This document shows, one piece after another, positions 1-11,300 of a DNA stretch of 64,000 nt. The stretch is from the NCBI RefSeq assembly GCF_036227105.1, contig NZ_CP109434.1, forward strand, positions 7,164,501-7,228,500. Reading direction: 5' to 3'. Each line of letters begins with the position of its first letter. Position 1 is the first letter of the stretch. Below the pieces are notes generated by a model, which made no database searches, was not told where the DNA came from, and worked only from the letters and a program-made list of their open reading frames with translations. Made by a program: the position numbers and the translations under genes. This DNA is from Amycolatopsis sp. NBC_01488 (GTDB lineage Bacteria; Actinomycetota; Actinomycetes; Mycobacteriales; Pseudonocardiaceae).

Positions 1-1094
1 CCGCGCGCGGGCACGAGGTGGCCTGGGCCGGGCACGAGGAGCTGCTGTGGCAGCTGGCCGGCCCCGAAGCGCTCGTCTTCTCCTGCGGCCTGCCGTCCGG
101 TGCCCCCGCGCGCCCGGCCGGGCTCAAGGGACCGGCCGCGCTGCGGTTCCTCTGGGAGGACTTCCTCGTCCCGCTGGCCGACGCGATGGCCCCGGGCGTC
201 GGCGCGGCGATCGACGCGTTCGCGCCGCACGTCGTCGTCGCCGACCAGCAGGCACTGGCCGGCGGGCTGCTGGCCGAGGCCCGCGGCTTGCCGTGGGTCA
301 CCTCGGCGACGACCTCGGCGGAGCTGGTCGACCCCCTCGCGGGCATGCCGAAGGTCGCGGACTGGGTCGCCTCGCTGGTCGCCGGCCTGCGGACGCGGAT
401 CGCCGGCGGCGCCGGCTCGGCGGACCCGCGGTTTTCGCCGCACGGCGTCCTGGCGTTCACCACCCGCGAACTGCTGGGCACGGCCGCGCTCCCGCCGCGG
501 GTGCGGCTCGTCGGCCCGGCGCTGGGCTCGCGTCCGTCCACAACGGACTTTCCGTGGGAGTGGCTCGACCCGCTCCGGCCGACCGTGCTGGTGTCCCTCG
601 GCACGGCGAACACCGAAGCGGGCGCGGGATTCCTGGCGACCGCGGCACAGGCGTTCGCCGACCTGGACGCGCGGGCCGTCGTCGTCGACCCCGGCGAGGT
701 GCTGGGCCCGGTGCCGCCGAACGTCCTGGTGCGCCGGCAGGTTCCGCAGCTGCCGCTGCTGCCGAGGGTCGACGCGGTGCTGTGCCACGCGGGTCACAAC
801 ACGGTGTGCGAAGCGCTGTGGCACGGCCTGCCGCTGGTGGTGGCGCCGATCCGCGACGACCAGCCGATCGTGGCGGCCCAGGTGGTGGCCGCGGGCGCGG
901 GCGTCCGGCTGCGGTTCGGCCGCGCCGGCGCGGACCGCATCGCGGCGGCGGTCGAGGAAGTGCTGACCGAGCCGTCCTACCGGCGGGCGGCGGAAACCGT
1001 GGCGGCGTCGTTCCACGCGGCGGGCGGAAGTGCCGCCGCCGCGGGCCACCTGGAACAGCTGGCGCTCGAAAGCCTCGCTCGGTTGCGGCCTTGA
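1..1094 (+). CDS. GT1-family glycosyltransferase (5' end outside window)
   Basis: The reading frame is already open at base 3 and reads RGHEVAWAGHEE, the usual beta1-strand region of GT1/UGT enzymes, so the true start lies upstream. The C-terminal half carries the nucleotide-sugar site: CHAGHNTVCEALWHGLPLVV followed by APIRDDQPIVAAQV, the actinobacterial form of the UGT signature. This family moves a sugar from a nucleotide diphosphate sugar to a small hydrophobic acceptor in the cytosol. About 363 residues are visible out of the usual 380-430, so only the first few dozen are missing. Neighbours give no natural-product context, so donor and acceptor cannot be named. Confidence 0.85.
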   Translation, partial: ARGHEVAWAGHEELLWQLAGPEALVFSCGLPSGAPARPAGLKGPAALRFLWEDFLVPLADAMAPGVGAAIDAFAPHVVVADQQALAGGLLAEARGLPWVTSATTSAELVDPLAGMPKVADWVASLVAGLRTRIAGGAGSADPRFSPHGVLAFTTRELLGTAALPPRVRLVGPALGSRPSTTDFPWEWLDPLRPTVLVSLGTANTEAGAGFLATAAQAFADLDARAVVVDPGEVLGPVPPNVLVRRQVPQLPLLPRVDAVLCHAGHNTVCEALWHGLPLVVAPIRDDQPIVAAQVVAAGAGVRLRFGRAGADRIAAAVEEVLTEPSYRRAAETVAASFHAAGGSAAAAGHLEQLALESLARLRP

Positions 1095-1139
1095 AAATCG
1101 AAATTTACCTGGAAAAATCATCCGGCTACGGTCGAAGGC

Positions 1140-3681
<2,542 letters not shown>

Positions 3682-4021
3682 CCCGCCCGGGCGGCGCTTT
3701 CACGTGACAGTGGCGCTCGGCCGGTGACGAGGCCGGGTTGGGCCGGGGTGCGGACCGTTGTTGTTGCGGCGCGGCAGGTCTGGGTGCTGACCCAGGCTTG
3801 TTTGCGGGCACGGTAGAGGCTGGGTGCGGGTCCAGGGTTGCTTGCGAGCGCCAAGGCCGAGCTGGCGGGTACGGACAGGGCGCTCGCAGCGCAGGCTGGA
3901 CCGCCGAGTGGCGGAGCGGCGGGTGCGGTCGGTCCGGTTCTCGGCGCTGGGGTCAGCGGCGCCAGATGTCGTGGGGTGTGCTGCCCGGGCGGGCGCGATC
4001 GGCCCGGTACTCAGTGCCACG
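3682..4021. repeat. Intergenic spacer of decayed short tandem repeats
   Basis: No convincing gene lies here. The stretch 3746-3905 reads as four diverged units of about 40 bases, each beginning GGGT(G/A)CGG or GGGTGCTGA and containing a TTGCTTGCG-like core. A second unit of about 69 bases follows: GTCAGCGGCGCCAGA at 3952-3966 recurs at 4021-4035, and about 36 of 42 aligned bases match from there on. The second copy is the 3' end of the PHP gene (codons for HDFWRR and stop), so the first is a decayed duplicate of that gene end. No conventional terminator hairpin was found. Confidence 0.5.
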
Positions 4022-4858
4022 TCAGCGGCGCCAGAAGTCATGGGGAGTCCGGCCCGGGCGGAAGCCGCAGCCCTCGACCAGCGCCGCCGCCGTGGGGAAG
4101 CCGTGGCCGACGCGGCCCGGTTCGTGGGCGTCGCTGCCGAACGCCACCGCGTCGCCGCCCGCTTCGAACCACCAGCGCACCACCTCGCCCGGGAGCGGCA
4201 CCTGCGTGTTGACCTCCAGCGCCCGCCCGCTCGACGCCAGCGCGCGCAGCACCGTCCGGAACTCCTCCTCGAACTCCGCCGCCGCGAACGGCGGGCCCTC
4301 CGCGGGCCACGACCTCAGCGCGTAGTCGATGTGCGCCAGCACCGCGAAGCCGGCCGTCGACTCGACCAGGTCGAGCACCTCGGCCAGGTACGCCCGCAGG
4401 AGGTCGCCGGGCGGCCGGTCCGTGATCACCGTCAGCTCGTGGTGGTGCCCGCCGCCCGGGAGCGAATGCACCGAGCCGAGCACCCGGTCGAAGTCGTGCG
4501 CCGCGAGCAGCGCGTCGGCGCGCGGGCGGTGCCAGTGCGGCTCGCTCAATTCGACGCCCGACAGGATCCGCAGCGACGGGAACCGCGAGCGGCACTCCGA
4601 CACGCACGCCAGGTACCCCGCGACGTCCAGGTCCGGCGGCTCCAGGACGCCGTCCGGGCGCAGGCGCACCCGGAAGTGGTCCGACAACAGCGGCCGGACC
4701 GGCTCGGGGATCAGCCACGGCGTCAGGTCCGCGTGCTCGGTGAACGCCACCGACGGCAGTCCCAGCTCCAGGGCCCGCTCGCACGAGCCGATCATCGACC
4801 CGGTCACCGTGTCCCACGACCATTCGGTGTGGACGTGACCGTCCGGCGGCAGGCTCAT
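4022..4858 (-). CDS. PHP-domain phosphoesterase, histidinol-phosphatase (HisK/HisJ) type
   Basis: A 278-residue PHP-fold metal-dependent phosphoesterase. The metal ligand motifs occur in the normal order: DGHVHTEWSWD near the start, FTEHAD, GVELSEP, LGSVHSLPGG, LAHIDYALR and FGSDAHEP near the end. The family hydrolyses histidinol phosphate or related phosphate esters in the cytosol. It is not next to other his genes, so the substrate is uncertain. The ATG at 4858 places MSLPPDGHVH at the N-terminus; a further ATG at 4882 would add eight residues and run into the promoter of the divergent polymerase gene. Its last codons are duplicated in the spacer beyond its stop. Confidence 0.82.
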   Translation of the reverse strand: MSLPPDGHVHTEWSWDTVTGSMIGSCERALELGLPSVAFTEHADLTPWLIPEPVRPLLSDHFRVRLRPDGVLEPPDLDVAGYLACVSECRSRFPSLRILSGVELSEPHWHRPRADALLAAHDFDRVLGSVHSLPGGGHHHELTVITDRPPGDLLRAYLAEVLDLVESTAGFAVLAHIDYALRSWPAEGPPFAAAEFEEEFRTVLRALASSGRALEVNTQVPLPGEVVRWWFEAGGDAVAFGSDAHEPGRVGHGFPTAAALVEGCGFRPGRTPHDFWRR

Positions 4859-4899
4859 GAAACCCACGGTAGCCACCGACATCGGCTACCGTCTGGCTC

Positions 4900-5850
4900 A
4901 TGGCGCAGAAGTCGGCGGCGGTCGAGCTGGAAGTCGGGCCGCACACCGTGCGGATCTCGAACCCGGACCGGGTGTACTTCCCGGCCCGCGGCGAGACGAA
5001 GCTCGACCTGGTCAACTACTACCTCTCGGTGGGCGACGGCATCGTCAACGCGCTGCGCGAGCGGCCGTGCATGCTGCACCGCTTCCCGTCCGGGGTGGCG
5101 GGGGAGAAGGTCCACCAGAAGCGCGTGCCGAACGGCGCGCCGCCGTGGCTGGAAACCGTCCGGGTGACCTTCCCGCGTTACCACCGCCACGCCGACGAGC
5201 TGTGCGTGACCGAGCTGGCCCACGTCGCCTGGGCGGTCCAGATGTCCACTGTGGAGTTCCACCCGTGGAACTCGCGCCGCGCCGACACCGAGAAGCCCGA
5301 CGAGTGGCGCATCGACCTCGACCCGATGCCCGACTGCGGCTTCGACCGCGTCCGCCGGGTCGCGCACGTCGCGCACGAGATCCTCGACGAGCTGGGCGCG
5401 GTCGGCTGGCCGAAGACCTCCGGCGGCCGCGGCCTGCACATCTACGTCCGGATCGAGCCGGACCGGGGCTTCAAGGAAGTCCGGCGCGCGGCCTTGGCCT
5501 TCGCGCACGAAGTCGAACGCCGAGCCCCGGACGACGTCACGACCACCTGGTGGCGCAAGGACCGCGACCCCCGGCTGCTCTTCGTCGACTACAACCAGAA
5601 CGCCCGCGACCACACGATCGCCAGTGCCTATTCGGTCCGCGGCAACCCGGAAGGCACGGTGTCGACGCCGATCCGCTGGGACGAGATCGACGACGTCGAG
5701 CCCGGCGACTTCACCATCGCCACCGTCCCGGCCCGCTTCGCGGAGCTGGGCGACCTCCACGCGGGCATCGACAAGGCCGTCTTCTCCCTCGATCCGCTGC
5801 TGGAGTGGGCCGACCGTGACGGCGTCGAGGAACCCCCCGAACCCGACTGA
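4900..5850 (+). CDS. Stand-alone LigD-type DNA polymerase/primase (PolDom)
   Basis: A 316-residue archaeo-eukaryotic primase-fold protein matching the polymerase domain of bacterial LigD. Evidence is IDLDP at about residues 138-142 (two metal-binding Asp), the EFHPWNS histidine region near 121, SGGRGLHIYVR near 176-186, and LFVDYNQN for the third Asp. LigD PolDom adds ribo- or deoxynucleotides during non-homologous end joining. There is no ligase or nuclease domain and no ku gene in view, so this is a separate paralogue like the mycobacterial PolD proteins. TACCGT at 4887-4892 ends seven bases before the ATG with no ribosome site, indicating a leaderless message divergent from the PHP gene. 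Confidence 0.9.
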   Translation: MAQKSAAVELEVGPHTVRISNPDRVYFPARGETKLDLVNYYLSVGDGIVNALRERPCMLHRFPSGVAGEKVHQKRVPNGAPPWLETVRVTFPRYHRHADELCVTELAHVAWAVQMSTVEFHPWNSRRADTEKPDEWRIDLDPMPDCGFDRVRRVAHVAHEILDELGAVGWPKTSGGRGLHIYVRIEPDRGFKEVRRAALAFAHEVERRAPDDVTTTWWRKDRDPRLLFVDYNQNARDHTIASAYSVRGNPEGTVSTPIRWDEIDDVEPGDFTIATVPARFAELGDLHAGIDKAVFSLDPLLEWADRDGVEEPPEPD

Positions 5851-5864
5851 CGTATTTTCCGGGC

Positions 5865-6317
5865 GTGCGAGCGGCTCTGTCCGGGGTGAAGATCGTGCTG
5901 TCCGGTTTGGACGCGGCCGCGTGGAGCCTGGTCGCGTTGCAGGTGGTCCTCGAACGCGCGGGCCACGACGTCCGCGCCCTCGGCGCGCGACCCCCGGTCG
6001 AGGTGGTGCTGGGCGCGTGCCACCGCGAGCGTCCGGGGTGTCTCCTGTTCTCGACCGCGCTCGGTGCTTCGGGACTCGATGTGCTGCGCCACGTCCGAGC
6101 CGACTCCGCGCTGGCCGGGCTGCCCGTGGTGCTCGCCGGCCGGCTGGGCGGCCCGGGCCCCGAAACAGCGGGCTTCGACGCGGTCTTCCCGGTCGCCGCC
6201 ACGGATCCGGGAGGAGCCGTGGCGGCGTTGCGGGCCTACCTCGCGCGTCAGTCGAGGCGCTCGATGATCGTCGCGTTGGCGAGGCCGCCCGCCTCGCACA
6301 TCGTCTGCAGGCCGTAG
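5865..6317 (+). CDS. Degenerate B12-binding-domain protein
   Basis: A 150-residue Rossmann-like protein resembling the small cobalamin-binding subunit of glutamate or methylmalonyl-CoA mutases: KIVLSGLDAAAWSLVALQVV, then RAGHDVRALG, CLLFSTALGASGLDVL and LPVVLAGRLGG. Real cobalamin binders carry D-x-H-x-x-G in the first loop. Here that position reads D-A-A-A-W-S, so the cobalt-ligand His and the Gly are missing. The fold is likely kept but base-off B12 binding seems lost. The GTG start is six bases after TATTTT (5853-5858), a leaderless arrangement only 14 bases after the polymerase stop. Its last 70 bases overlap the convergent thiolase gene, and the tail after about residue 128 may be read-through. 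Confidence 0.6.
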   Translation: MRAALSGVKIVLSGLDAAAWSLVALQVVLERAGHDVRALGARPPVEVVLGACHRERPGCLLFSTALGASGLDVLRHVRADSALAGLPVVLAGRLGGPGPETAGFDAVFPVAATDPGGAVAALRAYLARQSRRSMIVALARPPASHIVCRP

Positions 6318-7444
6318 CGGCCGCCGGTCTGCTCCAGCACCGACAGCAGCGTCGTCATCAGCCGCGCGCCGCTGCCGCCGAGCGGGTGCCCGATGGCGAT
6401 CGCGCCGCCGTTGACGTTGACCTTCGCCAGGTCGGCGCCGATCTCGGCCTGCCAGGCGAGCACGACGCTCGCGAACGCCTCGTTGACTTCGAATGCGTCG
6501 ATGTCGCCCACGGAAAGCCCCGCCCGGGCGAGCACCTTGCGGGTGGCCGGGATGACGCCGGTCAGCATGTACAGCGGGTCGTCGCCGACGACGGCGAAGC
6601 TGTGGATCCGGGCGCGCGGCCGCAGCCCGAGCGCCTTCGCCGTCTCGCTGCTGGTGAGCAGCAGGCCCGCGGCGCCGTCGTTGATCGGCGACGAGTTGCC
6701 GGCGGTGACGTGCCAGCCGAGATCGGGGAACCGCTGTTCCCAGACGTCGGCGCGGAACGCCGGCTTCAGCCCGGCGAGGATCTCCGGTGTCGTCGACGGC
6801 CGGACCGTCTCATCGGTGGTGACGTCGACGAGCACGCCGTCGGGTCCCGGCGCCTTGAGCGGCGCGACCTCGCCGGCGAACTTCCCCTCGGCCCACGCCT
6901 TCGCGGCCCGCTGGTGGCTTTCGGCGGAGAACTCGTCGAGCTGCGCGCGGCTGAAGCCCCACTTAGCGGCGATCAGCTCGGCGCTGATGCCCTGCGGGAC
7001 GAGGCCGTCCGGGTAGCGGGCGGCGACCTGCGTCCCGAACGGGTCGCGCCCGGCCACCTGGCTGCCCATCGGCACCCGGCTCATCGATTCGACGCCGGAG
7101 GCGATCACGACGTCGTACGCGCCGGCCATGACGCCCTGCGCGGCGAAGTGGACGGCCTGCTGGCTGCTGCCGCACTGCCGGTCGACGGTCACCGCGGGCA
7201 CCGACTCCGGCAGGCCCGCGGCCAGCGCGGCCCAGCGGGCGGTGTTCATGCTCTGCTCGCCGATCTGGCCGACCGCGCCGCTGATCACGTCGTCGATCCG
7301 GGCCGGGTCGACGCCGGTGCGCTCGACGAGCGAGCGGAGCGCATGGGCGTGCAGGTCGACCGGGTGCACCCCGGCCAGCGTTCCGTTCGGCTTGCCCTTG
7401 CCGATCGGGGTCCGTACCGCGTCGACGATCACCGCGTCCGTCAT
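6248..7444 (-). CDS. Acetyl-CoA acetyltransferase (thiolase)
   Basis: A 398-residue thiolase, the normal length for the family. It carries the acylation cysteine C91 in VDRQCGSSQQA, H353 in GHPLGGSGAR and the second cysteine C383 in MCEAGG. The reaction is the reversible condensation or cleavage of acyl-CoA and acetyl-CoA (fatty-acid oxidation or related pathways) in the cytosol. It stands alone, with no adjacent hydratase or dehydrogenase, so biosynthetic and degradative roles cannot be separated. Upstream, TATACC (7484-7479) and TTGTGG (7508-7503), 18 bases apart, form a promoter overlapped by a palindrome shared with the divergent HxlR regulator. This suggests repression by that protein. 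Confidence 0.93.
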   Translation of the reverse strand: MTDAVIVDAVRTPIGKGKPNGTLAGVHPVDLHAHALRSLVERTGVDPARIDDVISGAVGQIGEQSMNTARWAALAAGLPESVPAVTVDRQCGSSQQAVHFAAQGVMAGAYDVVIASGVESMSRVPMGSQVAGRDPFGTQVAARYPDGLVPQGISAELIAAKWGFSRAQLDEFSAESHQRAAKAWAEGKFAGEVAPLKAPGPDGVLVDVTTDETVRPSTTPEILAGLKPAFRADVWEQRFPDLGWHVTAGNSSPINDGAAGLLLTSSETAKALGLRPRARIHSFAVVGDDPLYMLTGVIPATRKVLARAGLSVGDIDAFEVNEAFASVVLAWQAEIGADLAKVNVNGGAIAIGHPLGGSGARLMTTLLSVLEQTGGRYGLQTMCEAGGLANATIIERLD

Positions 7445-7478
7445 GGCGTCTGCCTCCTCGCAGATCGGGGATGCCTTC

Positions 7479-7512
7479 GGTATACGCCTGGTGAGTTGGA
7501 TTCCACAACTCA
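7479..7512. promoter_or_regulatory. Thiolase promoter with HxlR-type operator palindrome
   Basis: TGAGTTG (7492-7498) and CAACTCA (7506-7512) form a perfect inverted repeat with a seven-base spacer. It covers the predicted -35 element (TTGTGG, minus strand, 7508-7503) of the thiolase gene, whose -10 is TATACC at 7484-7479. The neighbouring divergent gene encodes an HxlR-family regulator, a family that binds such dyads. Binding by that regulator is inference. Confidence 0.5.
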
Positions 7513-7575
7513 GCTGTTCGGCACGTCACACGACGTTGACGTGCTAGGTTGGATTTTCCATCCCAGGGAGGTGGC

Positions 7576-8016
7576 ATGACCCGGCGTGGTCGCGAATGCT
7601 CGGTCGCCGAGGCTCTCGAGGTCGTCGGCGAGCGGTGGAGCCTGCTCGCCCTGCGCGAGATCATGCTGGGGGAGCGGCGCTTCAACCAGATCGCCGAGAA
7701 CACCGGCGCCAGCCGCGACATCCTGGCCGCGCGGCTGCGCAAGCTGGTCGACGCGGGCGTGCTCGAGAAGGTCCCGTACGAGGCCCACCCGCCGCGCCAC
7801 GAGTACTACCCGACCGAAGCCGGCCGCGCGCTGCAGCCGATCCTGCTGGGCCTGATGGCCTGGGGCGACAAGTACGTCCACCAGGGCGAGCCGCCCACGT
7901 TGTGGCGGCACGCCTGCGGCGAGGTGCTGGAACCGGCCACGGTGTGCGCGCACTGCGGCGAGCCGGTCAACGCGCCCGGCACCCACGCGATCCGGCTGGG
8001 CGCCGTCCACTCCTGA
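7576..8016 (+). CDS. HxlR-family winged-helix transcriptional regulator
   Basis: A 146-residue regulator with the HxlR signature: C-S-V-A-E-A-L-E-V-V-G-E-R-W-S near residues 7-21, LREIMLGERRFNQI, and the recognition region LAARLRKLVDAGVLE. The conserved HxlR cysteine, C8 in GRECSVAE, is present. A C-terminal extension contains two CxxC-like pairs (HACGEVLE, CAHCGEPV), common in two-domain actinobacterial members and possibly metal- or redox-sensing. The ATG at 7576 follows GGGAGG (7566-7571). Divergent from thiolase across a shared palindrome, so a regulator of that gene and itself is likely. A strong terminator follows. Confidence 0.9.
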   Translation: MTRRGRECSVAEALEVVGERWSLLALREIMLGERRFNQIAENTGASRDILAARLRKLVDAGVLEKVPYEAHPPRHEYYPTEAGRALQPILLGLMAWGDKYVHQGEPPTLWRHACGEVLEPATVCAHCGEPVNAPGTHAIRLGAVHS

Positions 8017-8025
8017 GCCGAACCT

Positions 8026-8065
8026 CGAAAAGGCCTTCTCGCATCCCCGCGAGGAGGCCTTTTCG
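8026..8065 (+). terminator. Rho-independent-type terminator after the HxlR gene
   Basis: Arms CGAAAAGGCCTTCTCGC (8026-8042) and the near-perfect complement at 8049-8065 form a 17-base stem with one mismatch and a six-base loop. The descending arm ends GGCCTTTTCG. It lies 10 bases after the HxlR stop codon. The remaining sequence to 8312 is the upstream region of the GH87 gene; I could not pick a confident -10 element in it. Confidence 0.8.
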
Positions 8066-8312
8066 GCGTTTGGGCGTTGACTTGAGACCCCGGTCACTGT
8101 AACTCTTGAACGAATCAGTGCAAGAACCTGACAGCAGCGCGAGAAATCGCAGCAGCTGCCAGGAAGATCCCGCCCAGCTCCTCAACGAAGAGGTGCCCAT
8201 GACGGCTGTCCCGTGCTGCCCGCGCGCGCCCCCGGACCGGTCCGCGCCCGTCCCGTTCCCTGGTTGTGCCGTCCCGACGCGTCTCCCCTCCTCCCCGGAT
8301 CAGAGGAACCCC

Positions 8313-11300
8313 ATGAGAACGAAGCGACTCCTGTCGCACGCGGCGACCTACGCCGCCCTGTCCCTCCTCCTGGCCGCACCCGCCGTGGCCGCGAGTGCCG
8401 CCCCGGCCGCCCCCGCAGCCTCCCCGGCCGTCCAGCCCGCCGCTCAAGCCGCCACCGCGACCTACACCGCCAGCAGCCAGCTCGCCGGCTACCCCGTGAC
8501 GAACGTCGGCGACGGCAAGCAGGACACCTACTGGGAGAGCACGAACAACCAGTTCCCGCAGTGGGTGCAGGCCGACCTCGGCGCTCCCACGGACGTCGCC
8601 CAGCTCGTGCTCAAGCTCCCCGCGGCGAACTGGGGCGCGCGCACCGAAACCTTCAGCGTGCAGGGCAGCACCGACGGGACGAGCTTCAGCGACCTGAAGC
8701 CCTCGGCCGGGTACGTCTTCGACCCCGCCAAGGCCAACACGGTCACCGTGGACGTCACCGGCAAGCCCCGGTTCGTGCGGCTGAACGTCAGCGCCAACAC
8801 CGGCTGGCCCGCCGCGCAGCTGTCGGAGTTCGAGGTGCACGGCCCGGCCGGCGGGGACACCCAGCCGCCGTCCGCGCCCGGCAACCTCGCCTACACCCAG
8901 CCGGCGAGCGGCCAGATCCGCCTGACCTGGTCGGCCTCGACCGACAACACCGGCGTCACCGGCTACGACGTCTACGCCAACGGCCAGCTCCGCGGCAGCG
9001 TCGCCGGGACCGTGCTGACCTACACGGACAACCAGCCGGACGGCACCACCGTGTCGTACTTCGTGCGCGCGAAGGACGCCGCGGGCAACCAGTCGCCGAA
9101 CAGCGCCACGGTGACCCGCACCGGCACGCAGTCCGGGACGAACCTCGCGCTGGGCAAGCCGATCACGGCGTCCTCGGCGCAGTTCACCTTCGTCGCCACG
9201 AACGCCAACGACGACTCCCTGACGACGTACTGGGAAGGCGGCGGCGGGACCTACCCGAACCTGCTGACCGTCGCGCTCGGCGCCAACGCCGACGTCGACC
9301 ACGTCACCGTCAAGCTCAACCCGGATCCCGCGTGGGGCCCGCGGACCCAGACGATCGCCGTCGAAGGCCGCGAGCAGAGTTCGACCGCGTTCACGACGCT
9401 GTCCGCCGCGCAGACCTACAGCTTCGACCCGAACAGCGGCAACACCGTCACCATCCCGCTGAGCGGCCGCGTCGCCGACGTCCGCCTGCGCGTCACCGCC
9501 AACTCCGGTGCCGGCGGCGGGCAGGCCGCGGAGTTCCAGGTCTTCGGCGTTCCCGCGCCGAACCCGGACCTGACGGTCTCGGGCGTGTCGTGGTCGCCGC
9601 AGAACCCCGTCGAGACCGACGCGATCACCGCGTCGGCGACCGTCCGCAACGCCGGGACGGCCGCTTCGGGCGCGACGAACGTGAACCTCTACCTGGGTAC
9701 GACGAAGGTCGGCACCGCGAACGTCGGCGCGCTGGCCGCCGGCGCGTCCACGACGGTGTCGGCGAACATCGGCACCCGCGACGCCGGCAGCTACCAGCTG
9801 ACGGCGAAGGTCGACGAGGCCAACACCGTCATCGAGCAGAACGAGGCCAACAACTCCTACACGAGCACGACGCCGCTGGTCGTCAGCCCGGTGCAGAGCT
9901 CCGACCTCGTCGCGGCGACCGCGTGGTCGCCGACCAACCCGTCCGCGGGCAACGCGGTCACGTTGACCACGACCCTGCGCAACCAGGGCACGGTGGCGAG
10001 CGCGGGCGGCGCCCACGGCGTCACGGTGACGATCGCCGACCAGAACGGCACCGTCGTCAAGACGCTCAGCGGTTCCTACTCCGGCACCATCGCCCCGGGC
10101 GCCACCGCGCCGCCGGTGACCGTCGGCACCTGGACCGCGGCCAACGGCCGGTACACGGTCAAGACCGTCGTCGACGCCGACGCGAACGAGCTGCCGGTCA
10201 AGCAGGCCAACAACACGAGCACGCAGGCGCTGTTCGTCGGCCGGGGCGCGAACATGCCCTACGACATGTACGAAGCCGAAGACGGCGTGGTCGCGGGCGG
10301 CGCGTCGGTGATCGGGCCGAACCGGACGATCGGCGACCTCGCGGGCGAGGCATCGGGCCGCAAGGCCGTGACGCTGAACTCGACCGGCTCGTCGGTGGAG
10401 TTCACCACCCGCGCGTCGACGAACACGCTGGTCACCCGGTTCTCCATCCCGGACTCCGCGGGCGGCGGCGGGATCACCTCGACGCTGAACGTCTACGTCG
10501 ACGGCACGTTCCTCAAGGCCATCGACCTGACCTCGCACTACGCGTGGCTCTACGGCGCCGAAACCGGCCCCGGCAACTCGCCGGGCACCGGGCCGCGCCA
10601 CGTCTACGACGAGGCCAGCACGCTGCTCGGCACGACCGTGCCCGCCGGGCACAAGATCAAGCTGCAGAAGGACGCGGCCAACAGCACGAACTACGCGATC
10701 GACTTCGTGAACTTCGAGCAGGCGACCGCGCAGGCGAACCCGGACCCGGCGCACTTCGCCGTCCCCGCCGGGTTCACGCAGCAGGACGTGCAGAACGCCC
10801 TCGACAAGGTCCGGCAGGACGCCACGCTCACCGGCGTCTACCTGCCGGCCGGGAGCTACTCGATGTCGAGCAAGCTGAACGTCTACGGCAAGGCCGTGAC
10901 GGTCACCGGCGCCGGGCCGTGGTTCACGAAGTTCTCCGCGCCGTCCGGCCAGGAGAACACCGACATCGGCATCGACGTGCAGTCGACCGCGAACGGCTCG
11001 ACGTTCAGCGGGTTCGCCGTGTTCGGGAACTACACGTCCCGCATCGACGGCCCCGGAAAGGTGTTCAACCTGACGAACGTCGCGAACCTGACGATCGACA
11101 ACATCTGGGTCGAGCACCAGGTCGTCATGGTCTGGGGCACCAACGTGGACAACACGACGATCAAGAACTCCCGGATCCGCGACACCTTCGCCGACGGGAT
11201 CAACCTCACGAACGGGAGCACCGGCAACCACGTCGTCAACAACGAGGCCCGGTCCACCGGGGACGACAGCTTCGCGCTGTTCGCCGCGACGGACATCAAC

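Noticed and set aside
4900-5850. A complete non-homologous end-joining locus.
   Set aside because: Only the polymerase-domain protein is present; no ku gene and no ATP-dependent ligase lies within the window.
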